Program-made: the position numbers and the translations under genes
The notes under the pieces: generated by a model
The model's input: the letters and a program-made list of their open reading frames with translations, nothing else
Databases searched by the model: none
What the model was told of the DNA's origin: nothing
In this document: positions 1 through 6,761 of the stretch, piece by piece
Numbering within the stretch: the stretch's first letter is position 1
How the letters are laid out: the number at the start of each line of letters is the position of its first letter
From: Acidobacteriota bacterium
GTDB taxonomy: Bacteria > Acidobacteriota > Vicinamibacteria > Vicinamibacterales > UBA823
Reading direction: 5' to 3'
DNA length: 8,931 nucleotides
Assembly (NCBI GenBank): GCA_003509065.1
Contig: DODG01000022.1
Span: 1-8,931 of the forward strand

Positions 1-1302
1 CGGTGTATCCCTCGTCGCCCGCCAACATGCCGGCATCAAGAGAATATTCGCGCAAATCCTACCCAACACGATGGCGGTGACCGCAGCCATTACGCCGACC
101 GCATTGAAATAATGAATTGCAATCCAAAGAACCATCGCAATCCCTGCCACCTCAATTGCAGTTGCCGAAGTGATGACTTTCGTCGTTCGCGCGTTCACCA
201 ATAAAGCACGCTGAAACGAAAGCAGCACAGACAGAGCTGGCAAAAGAACTAGAATTTGAAGTGGGGGAATGGCAAATTCAGTCAACCCAATCGAAAGACC
301 CGACACGTCATAAAACCACAAAAAGGATAAAGGGCTGTAAGCTATCACGGCTAAACAGACCGACGTGACGATGGCCAATGTACAGGCGACGTTTCGCAAT
401 GGCCGGTAGTGTTCCATATGGTCGCCAAGCAATGCGATGGAAGCATCCTGGAACGATAGGCCGAGACTGCGAAACAGAAAAGTTAAGCCGTTTAACACCG
501 GAAGAACAGCCAATGATTCAAGAGCCATCCGACTCTGTCCCATGAAAAACGTTACCATCGGTTGGACCCCCATTGCCATAAAAGAGCTCAGCGCCAACGG
601 GACATAGAACTTGACGACATTGCTCAATGTCAACCGCTGGCCTTCCGTTTTCTTTCGATCCATTAAGGCTCGAATTGCTCGCCTCGACATTCTACGTACG
701 GCCAATGCTTCTGCAACCACGGCAACAGATAAAGCTAACGCGCCTACAAGCGCCCCGGATATGGACAGCCACCACGCTGCAAAGAATGCTGTCGCACACA
801 TCGTTACTAACCGGACCACGGTGCCGTACGCAACGCGACGAGTCATATCGTGCCGAATGAGTAATCCTTGAAGTAAACGTCGATATCCGATCGCTCCTGG
901 CCAGGGCAACATCAAAATTAACGCTTGATGGGTCAGACTTGCCACAGCAACTGGTAGATTCAACCAGGACGCTAACGTGTCAAATACTGGTGGCATAACA
1001 ATGATCAACATTACACCGGTCATCAATGCAGAAAGCGCGATTGTGAACCGACGAAAGACAAGATAACTGTCACGATTGTTAACCAGCGCTGTTGATGCGC
1101 TCATCAACATGATGACCGGCGATTCTACGATGATGGCGAAGGCAAACGCTACCCCGTAAGCCGCAAGGTTAGGAGCTGCGTCAGGTAATCGGGCAATGAC
1201 GGCAGCTAAGAATGGACCTTCGACTGCCATCATCAACCAGGTGCCAGCCAAAGGCATCCAGAAAACAAGAATGCGTCGCGTCTTTAAGGGTTCTGCAGTC
1301 AT
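1..1302 (-). CDS. MATE-like / ANKH-like multi-spanning membrane protein (C-terminus cut off by window edge)
   Basis: Reading the minus strand from the ATG at 1302 gives 434 open codons up to the window edge; the stop lies outside. A TAG directly precedes this ATG in frame, so no longer form is possible; AGGT lies a few bases upstream as a weak ribosome site. The protein is almost entirely hydrophobic, with about 12 likely membrane helices. It shows two-fold internal similarity: a half opening near residue 14 (FWMPLAG) and one near 232 (FYVPLAL), joined by a basic cytoplasmic-type loop at about 203-222. This is the layout of the MOP flippase/MATE superfamily. Pieces such as PLAG, LAAYGVAF and the second-half FYVPLAL recall the pyrophosphate/ATP-release protein ANKH more than drug-efflux MATE pumps, but this is from memory. 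Substrate unknown. It is divergent from the bacilliredoxin gene, with only 36 bases between start codons. Confidence 0.8.
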   Translation of the reverse strand, partial: MTAEPLKTRRILVFWMPLAGTWLMMAVEGPFLAAVIARLPDAAPNLAAYGVAFAFAIIVESPVIMLMSASTALVNNRDSYLVFRRFTIALSALMTGVMLIIVMPPVFDTLASWLNLPVAVASLTHQALILMLPWPGAIGYRRLLQGLLIRHDMTRRVAYGTVVRLVTMCATAFFAAWWLSISGALVGALALSVAVVAEALAVRRMSRRAIRALMDRKKTEGQRLTLSNVVKFYVPLALSSFMAMGVQPMVTFFMGQSRMALESLAVLPVLNGLTFLFRSLGLSFQDASIALLGDHMEHYRPLRNVACTLAIVTSVCLAVIAYSPLSFLWFYDVSGLSIGLTEFAIPPLQILVLLPALSVLLSFQRALLVNARTTKVITSATAIEVAGIAMVLWIAIHYFNAVGVMAAVTAIVLGRICANILLMPACWRATRDTP

Positions 1303-1334
1303 CTAAGACCTGGATCGAACATTCGTCCGTTCCC

Positions 1335-1343
1335 TGTTATGAT
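1335..1343 (+). promoter_or_regulatory. Candidate extended -10 element for the bacilliredoxin gene
   Basis: TGT followed by TATGAT matches the extended -10 pattern TGnTATAAT except for one base. Transcription would start about seven bases after it, near 1350, right at the third ATG (1351) of the bacilliredoxin gene. No convincing -35 box is seen, which an extended -10 does not strictly need. The element overlaps the first two ATG codons, so if it is real they are not used. Confidence 0.35.
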
Positions 1344-1725
1344 GAAACAAATGCCTAACACTCTCAGGCCACTTCGAAGTATCACTGCTTTTGAAAAGGC
1401 AATTACTGAATCGAGCGAGAAGGTTGTCTTAATTTTTAAACACTCCAATTCCTGCGATCTAAGCGCCATGGCTTTTGATGAAGTCACCCAGCACCTTGAG
1501 CAGGCTCCTTCTTTGACGACTTATTATCTCATTACGGTTCAATCCGAACGGAAAGTGTCAAACGAAGTGAGTGAGCGACTTTGTATCCCTCACGCCACGC
1601 CACAAATCATTCTAATGCGTAACGGAAAAGCTCTCTGGAGCGCGTCTCACCTGCAAATTACAAGAGAAACTCTACGGGAAGCTGAGGCAACTCATACACA
1701 GACTGCTACCGTGCCGAATGCTTAA
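1339..1725 (+). CDS. Monothiol bacilliredoxin BrxC/YtxJ family protein
   Basis: The 128-residue product has a thioredoxin-like fold of the YtxJ (BrxC) family, about the usual family length. Residues 29-42 form a beta strand leading into the active site, with FKHS followed by SCDLS. C39 is the expected nucleophilic Cys; the family motif is usually TCPIS, so Asp replaces Pro here. The second landmark, HATPQIIL at 85-92, contains the cis-Pro loop, followed by the family-like WSASH segment at 100-104. In the family, such proteins remove bacillithiol from S-bacillithiolated proteins in the cytoplasm. A second Cys (C82) lies just before the cis-Pro loop. ATG codons occur at 1339, 1342 and 1351, none with a Shine-Dalgarno site. 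TGTTATGAT at 1335-1343 looks like an extended -10 box, which would place the mRNA start near 1350 and favour leaderless translation from 1351. The gene is convergent with the HicB-like gene. Confidence 0.82.
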   Translation: MMKQMPNTLRPLRSITAFEKAITESSEKVVLIFKHSNSCDLSAMAFDEVTQHLEQAPSLTTYYLITVQSERKVSNEVSERLCIPHATPQIILMRNGKALWSASHLQITRETLREAEATHTQTATVPNA

Positions 1726-1853
1726 TTATATCACTTAAACTAGAGCGGCCTGTAATCCACGAGTGTAAGGCTAGATGAACAGGAATCGCAAATAACAGAA
1801 GAGGCACACACCAAGAAGTGTCGAGTGTGAATCTATAACTGAATAATCAATTC

Positions 1854-2180
1854 TCAACAACAATCGAATTCTCTCACATCAATTTTTTGGGAATGGAACT
1901 TGGTGGCTACCGCTTCCCTTCCTAGATCAATCTGGCATCCTTTAATTAGCTCTGCCTGTTCCAAACGCTTCCAATAATGTAACGGTGCCTGCCGAAATAG
2001 ATTGAATTGTCCGTTCTTTGCTACTGCACTCTGTATCCTAGTTCGAATGAGATTGTAGAGTGACGTGACCACACGATCGCGCGACCGCCCACTCGTGCAA
2101 AAATCCATCTCAAGGCAATGTGCAACAAGCTGGCTGTCTTTCATGTAAACAAGTACGGTGAGCGGCGGAATAACTGTCAC
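1854..2180 (-). CDS. Small HicB-like fold protein, no HicA partner
   Basis: The 108-residue product begins with GTG at 2180, chosen because AGGGG (2187-2191 on the minus strand) lies six bases upstream. Residues 7-50 follow the pattern of HicB-like/DUF1902-type domains: a strand LTVLVYMKD, the characteristic VAHCLEMDF at 19-27, then SGRSRDRVVTSLYNLI, which corresponds to the G-x-T-x-E-E-A helix of the family. Residues 62-72 (FRQAPLHYWKR) match the tail seen in stand-alone relatives. HicB proteins normally neutralise the RNase toxin HicA, but no HicA-like reading frame is present on either side. There is also no obvious DNA-binding domain after the core; the last 30 residues are polar and end in two Cys. 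It may be a solitary HicB-fold protein with another role. Convergent with the bacilliredoxin, divergent from the phosphatase. Confidence 0.7.
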   Translation of the reverse strand: MTVIPPLTVLVYMKDSQLVAHCLEMDFCTSGRSRDRVVTSLYNLIRTRIQSAVAKNGQFNLFRQAPLHYWKRLEQAELIKGCQIDLGREAVATKFHSQKIDVREFDCC

Positions 2181-2186
2181 GATTGT

Positions 2187-2191
2187 CCCCT
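2187..2191 (-). promoter_or_regulatory. Shine-Dalgarno site fixing the GTG start of the HicB-like gene
   Basis: AGGGG on the minus strand is separated by six bases from the GTG at 2180. This is the only purine-rich match nearby and supports the GTG over the internal ATG at codon 13. Confidence 0.55.
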
Positions 2192-2305
2192 AACACTTCT
2201 AAACGGGGCTCAATTTTCCAATCAACGATAGACCGGAACCCCAAATTAGGACTCTTTTATGTAATATCGGTCAAATGTCGATAATCTGTAGGCGTTTCAC
2301 AGTTG

Positions 2306-2333
2306 ATTTCTGTGGAGTGATACACTCAGAAAT
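2306..2333 (+). repeat. Bulged hairpin / inverted repeat in the phosphatase leader
   Basis: ATTTCTG (2306-2312) pairs with CAGAAAT (2327-2333), and inside it AGTG (2316-2319) pairs with CACT (2323-2326). This leaves an ATA loop and a three-base TGG bulge: 11 base pairs in 28 bases. It ends 11 bases before the ribosome site of the phosphatase gene. It could be an RNA structure in the leader or a protein-binding palindrome. There is no U-tract after it, so it does not look like a terminator. Confidence 0.45.
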
Positions 2334-2344
2334 AGGCAAGATTT

Positions 2345-2349
2345 AGGAG
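2345..2349 (+). promoter_or_regulatory. Strong Shine-Dalgarno site for the phosphatase gene
   Basis: AGGAG lies nine bases before the ATG at 2359. It matters because it confirms that translation really begins ahead of the displaced C-terminal-type block rather than at the nucleophile half of the enzyme. Confidence 0.65.
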
Positions 2350-2358
2350 ATTACGCTC

Positions 2359-3942
2359 ATGGGAACCCTATTACCCTTCGTCCTTGTAGGCTCTCTCACT
2401 TTTGGTCAGGCGGGGAGCGACACAGAACTCGACCACACTCAAGATTCCATCGACGACAGGTCCCACCATTGGACTCTACAAGCAGAAATCAAATCGGATG
2501 ACAGTTCTCCCTCTAAAACCCAAAGACAAAAACACTTAGAGATGTTCGCTAGAGCATATTATCCAGGTCGCAGTGGACAAATCATGCTTGTTCCTGTTGA
2601 GGGTGAGATGGTGCTAGAACCAGACGACCAGCAATATCGATTCATGCACGGTAGTCCATGGACCTATGATGCCAAGATTCCACTAGTGTTCTTCGGTCCT
2701 AGTTTTATTCGTCCAGGGCAATGGATGGAACCAGTTGTGCAGCAAGACATCGCGCCGACCCTAGCAAGCCTACTCGATCTTTCCAAACCGGCATCCATGA
2801 CCGGCCGTACCCTGTCCACGGCACTTTTAGAAACTGACTCACGGCCTCGCGCAATCTTGCTAGTTGTCCTGGATGGCATGAGGTCGGATTATCTTGATCG
2901 CTACACGAGCGAGATGCCCACTATTACTCGCCTTCGCCACGACGGTTCGTCATTTGAGAACACACGTGTAAATTATCTCCCCACTCTGACTAGTGTCGGG
3001 CATGCAACGATCGTAACTGGTGCTGACCCTAGGATTCACGGTATCGCAGCGAACACGATGTTCGATCACGTGTCAGGTCGATCAACAGGTGCGTATCCAG
3101 GCTATTCGCCAGGAAACCTTATGGCATTAACACTCGGTGACCTTTGGAATCTGCGAACGCATGGTCGCTCGGTCATTATCGCCCAAGGCACAACGGCACG
3201 AGCCACCATCCCTCTTGCAGGTCATGGTGGCTGCATGATCAACGGACATCCAACTTTATTAGCTATGTTCGAAGGTTCAACCGCACGCTGGCTGGGTGAT
3301 ACAGACTGCTATCGGCTACCCAGTTATCTGCGTGATGTAGATGCAAGTACACTGTGGACAAACCCTGATGAAGTTTCGAGTGACTACTCTATTTCTTCAG
3401 GGAGCACACTACTGCGCACTCCCCTTTTCCCGATTTTCCAAGTTGATGCGCTTGTTGCAATGATACAAAACGAACGGGTCGGCGTAGATGCGATTACAGA
3501 TCTGGTGTTTGTAAATTTCAAAACGCCAGATTATGTCGGACATCAATATGGACCGAACTCACACGAACTACGTGCAACACTGGCCACACTCGATGAACAG
3601 TTAGGTCGCGTGATCCAAACACTGGATACCCAGATAGGTGCTGATGGGTACGTTATCGCTTTGACTGCCGACCATGGTATGCCTTCCGAAGCAGATAATG
3701 CTTGGCGCGGACGTCATTACACGAGTGAAATCGTTTCCACACTTCACGACCAGTTTGACCCAGACGGTCGCCGGGTTGTGCTCTTCTATGGCGATCCAGC
3801 AGATAATCAAATCTTCGTGGACACAGAACGTGCGGAGGAGTTGGGACTGACTCTGGATGAGATGGCGGCCTATCTTGAAACGTTACCATTCATTTCCGCC
3901 GCATTTACTGAAACGGAAGTGGCTGGCGCAGTGATGCAATAA
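2359..3942 (+). CDS. Alkaline phosphatase superfamily hydrolase with circularly permuted domain order
   Basis: The 527-residue product is a metal-dependent phosphatase/phosphodiesterase related to PafA and nucleotide pyrophosphatases. Residues 1-19 resemble a signal peptide (hydrophobic stretch, possible cleavage at GQA/GS) but lack the usual basic start; 20-55 is a polar linker. The catalytic half begins near 164: D172 (VVLDGMRSDY), nucleophile T209 in LPTLTSVGHATIVTG, N232, D391 and H395 in DYVGH, D438-H439 in TADHGMP. The remaining metal-binding His, normally near the C-terminus in an HGSP motif, is H97, at the front of the chain. The block at about 62-155 (YYPGRSGQ, HGSPWTYD, DIAPTLASLL) is what normally follows the catalytic half, and the protein ends at 527 just where it should begin. 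All expected ligands are thus present in permuted order. PafA's K-x-R appears as T279-A-R281. Substrate unknown. Convergent with purA, 22 bases between stop codons. Confidence 0.88.
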   Translation: MGTLLPFVLVGSLTFGQAGSDTELDHTQDSIDDRSHHWTLQAEIKSDDSSPSKTQRQKHLEMFARAYYPGRSGQIMLVPVEGEMVLEPDDQQYRFMHGSPWTYDAKIPLVFFGPSFIRPGQWMEPVVQQDIAPTLASLLDLSKPASMTGRTLSTALLETDSRPRAILLVVLDGMRSDYLDRYTSEMPTITRLRHDGSSFENTRVNYLPTLTSVGHATIVTGADPRIHGIAANTMFDHVSGRSTGAYPGYSPGNLMALTLGDLWNLRTHGRSVIIAQGTTARATIPLAGHGGCMINGHPTLLAMFEGSTARWLGDTDCYRLPSYLRDVDASTLWTNPDEVSSDYSISSGSTLLRTPLFPIFQVDALVAMIQNERVGVDAITDLVFVNFKTPDYVGHQYGPNSHELRATLATLDEQLGRVIQTLDTQIGADGYVIALTADHGMPSEADNAWRGRHYTSEIVSTLHDQFDPDGRRVVLFYGDPADNQIFVDTERAEELGLTLDEMAAYLETLPFISAAFTETEVAGAVMQ

Positions 3943-3964
3943 ACCTCGATTATCACCCGAACAA

Positions 3965-5263
<1,299 letters not shown>

Positions 5264-5292
5264 CTAAGATTCCTCATCAGATAGGCATTCAG

Positions 5293-5320
5293 ATAGTACC
5301 ATGTACACTGTAGACGACAA
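5293..5320 (-). promoter_or_regulatory. Candidate sigma-70-type promoter for purA
   Basis: On the minus strand TTGTCG (5315-5320) and TACTAT (5293-5298) are separated by 16 bases; each matches four of six consensus positions. Transcription would start near 5286, giving a leader of about 25 bases that includes the GAGGA ribosome site. Moderate match by eye only. Confidence 0.38.
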
Positions 5321-5336
5321 CAAAGTCGCTATTGCT

Positions 5337-5351
5337 ATTGTTTCACATTGA
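5337..5351 (+). repeat. Intergenic direct repeat, copy 1
   Basis: ATTGTTTCACATTGA matches 14 of 15 bases with the copy at 5464-5478, including 11 identical bases in a row. The sequence just after it, TTGAACTACCTT (5348-5359), is matched with one mismatch at 5532-5543. This copy therefore shares its left part with one downstream site and its right part with another. Confidence 0.45.
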
Positions 5352-5463
5352 ACTACCTTGTTTTTATTTGAAATTGCAGGAAAAGCCAATCTGGTAATAA
5401 AAAGAATTTCCCGAAAAACACTTGCATTTTTAGAGGTTCGGCAGAACGCGCTTTAACAATGTT

Positions 5464-5478
5464 ATTCTTTCACATTGA
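5464..5478 (+). repeat. Intergenic direct repeat, copy 2
   Basis: ATTCTTTCACATTGA is the second copy of the 15-base repeat. Here its TTGA is part of a perfect TTGACA hexamer, so the repeat overlaps the candidate -35 box of the ATPase gene. A related TTTCACAGTTGA occurs at 2295-2306 in the phosphatase leader. Confidence 0.45.
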
Positions 5479-5502
5479 CAAACTGCGTCACCCTTTTTTA
5501 AG
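5475..5502 (+). promoter_or_regulatory. Candidate promoter for the ATPase gene
   Basis: A perfect TTGACA (5475-5480) is followed after 16 bases by TTTAAG (5497-5502), a four-of-six match to the -10 consensus. The transcript would start near 5509 and carry a leader of about 100 bases. The -35 match is strong, the -10 weak. Confidence 0.4.
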
Positions 5503-5573
5503 TTCTATTCGTTGAGCAGGGGCGCCAAACGTTGAATTACCTTTTCGTATCCTAACCGTATCGAATTGATTTC

Positions 5574-5592
5574 TTGATTAGACTTAAATCAA
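5574..5592 (+). repeat. Short hairpin just upstream of the ATPase ribosome site
   Basis: TTGATT (5574-5579) can pair with AATCAA (5587-5592) around a seven-base loop. A competing left arm, TTGATTT at 5566-5572, can pair with AAATCAA (5586-5592). The right arm ends five bases before GGAG at 5598, so either form could affect ribosome access. The stem is A+T-rich and weak. Confidence 0.3.
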
Positions 5593-5597
5593 CACTT

Positions 5598-5601
5598 GGA
5601 G
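5598..5601 (+). promoter_or_regulatory. Shine-Dalgarno site supporting the GTG start of the ATPase
   Basis: GGAG lies ten bases before the GTG at 5612, and no ATG is nearby in this frame. This makes GTG the likely start. Confidence 0.5.
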
Positions 5602-5611
5602 ATAAGCAAGA

Positions 5612-6760
5612 GTGACTCAGATCGAAAGGCCGACTCTTAAAAGACGCCTCCTTTCGGCCATTGAAGCGGATCCGCCAAGAATTCCAATTGTATTAGGGCT
5701 AGGCGGCAGTGGTCGCACCACACTCCTTCTGGAACTTCAACGCGAACTCGGTAATGAGCGTTCTCAATACCTGGATGTTGAGCAAACTGCTACCACTCCA
5801 GAACACTTTTTGCGGTCCCTCACTGCAAATTCACCTTTCAACGCAATAAACGAAAAAACTGAATTCTCTGAAGCTCTTTCCACACGAGAAGCGTTTCAGG
5901 CAGCACTCAAGTTCCTTGATAGAGCCAGTCCCTCAGCTACAAATCCAGCAATTTTTTTGCTAGATGAAATTCTCGACTTAAGGACTTTCGAGAATTTCCC
6001 TGGCTTAAGACTTGTCCTGAAGGAACTCATCGAAACACTTCGGAATAGCCACAACCGATTCGTCTTGAGTACACGCTATACTACCCGAGCACTACGACTC
6101 CTGCGAGATGCATCTCCTCAATTCGAAATTGTACATCTTCCAGCTTTTACACCAGCAGAGGTTGGAAATGCTTTAGCAACTGTTCCTACCTCTGACAATT
6201 ACATTTCTCGTGACGAATTGGCCAGATCTATCCATGCGCTAACAGCTGGACGGCCAAGCTACGTTCGATTAATTGCCGAGGGCATGGAGGCTTCACAAGA
6301 GCCTAACCTATTCGACCCGGTTGCCGCCCTTGCGACGCAACTCTCAAAGGGAGCCTCGCTCTGGGCCCAGTGTCGCTTCGAATATGAATTAAGGTTGCAC
6401 CGAGCACGTGGTTACGGTGTGCTTCAGGCAATCGTGCAGATTCTAGCTAATGAGGAACCTCTAAAATTGACGGAAATAGCTAGGAGACTTGGACGAACTC
6501 CCGGGTCAACAAGAGATTATCTCTCTTGGTTAGATGATGTTGACCTGGTCACAGTGAGGCAGAAACGTTATCGTTTAGCCGATCCACTACTGAGGCTTTG
6601 GGTTAAGCTCCACTGTCAACCCACTCCCATTTCCGACGAACAATTAACCAGAGAAGTCCAAAAATACGCCTATGACAGATTGCCTAGGAACGAACCTACC
6701 ACGGATGATACTAATTTTGTGTCCAGCAAACCTACACGAGAATGGAATGTAATCGATTAA
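5612..6760 (+). CDS. P-loop ATPase with C-terminal winged helix (archaeal-ATPase/STAND-like)
   Basis: The 382-residue product starts at GTG. Residues 24-40 are a strand plus P-loop, VLGLGGSGRTTLL, in which the usual Walker A Lys is R35. Walker B is AIFLLDE at 113-119, with D118 and E119 in place. A sensor-like strand RFVLSTRYTTR follows at 149-159, and LPAFTPAEVGNAL at 176-188 is the typical entry to the helical lid. Residues about 266-322 form a winged-helix domain: EPLKLTEIARRLGRTPGSTRDYL at 282-304 as helix-turn-helix, then LVTVRQKRYRLADPLLRLW as the wing. The last 45 residues are polar and probably disordered. The arrangement resembles archaeal-type ATPases (MNS/STAND clade, AAA_14-like), often regulators or defence-linked, but no effector domain is present and the function is unknown. 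It converges on the RNase III gene with one base between stop codons. Confidence 0.8.
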   Translation: MTQIERPTLKRRLLSAIEADPPRIPIVLGLGGSGRTTLLLELQRELGNERSQYLDVEQTATTPEHFLRSLTANSPFNAINEKTEFSEALSTREAFQAALKFLDRASPSATNPAIFLLDEILDLRTFENFPGLRLVLKELIETLRNSHNRFVLSTRYTTRALRLLRDASPQFEIVHLPAFTPAEVGNALATVPTSDNYISRDELARSIHALTAGRPSYVRLIAEGMEASQEPNLFDPVAALATQLSKGASLWAQCRFEYELRLHRARGYGVLQAIVQILANEEPLKLTEIARRLGRTPGSTRDYLSWLDDVDLVTVRQKRYRLADPLLRLWVKLHCQPTPISDEQLTREVQKYAYDRLPRNEPTTDDTNFVSSKPTREWNVID

Positions 6761-6761
6761 C

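Noticed and set aside
611..871. Two overlapping plus-strand open frames (611-871 and 627-860)
   Set aside because: Both lie inside and antisense to the membrane transporter, whose continuous hydrophobic frame is clearly the coding one. They have no family features.
1299..1487. A 62-codon minus-strand frame running into the transporter start
   Set aside because: It is antisense to the conserved active-site region of the bacilliredoxin, and its sequence resembles no family I recognise.
1726..1853. Possible tRNA or terminator in the gap between the bacilliredoxin and HicB-like genes
   Set aside because: There is no cloverleaf and no GTTC loop. Only a weak CACAC/GTGTG pairing with a long loop and no T-tract was seen.
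2181..2358. A missing HicA toxin gene upstream of the HicB-like gene
   Set aside because: No reading frame in this gap on either strand is long enough or resembles HicA.
3943..3964. Bidirectional terminator between the phosphatase and purA
   Set aside because: The 22 bases contain no inverted repeat of useful length.
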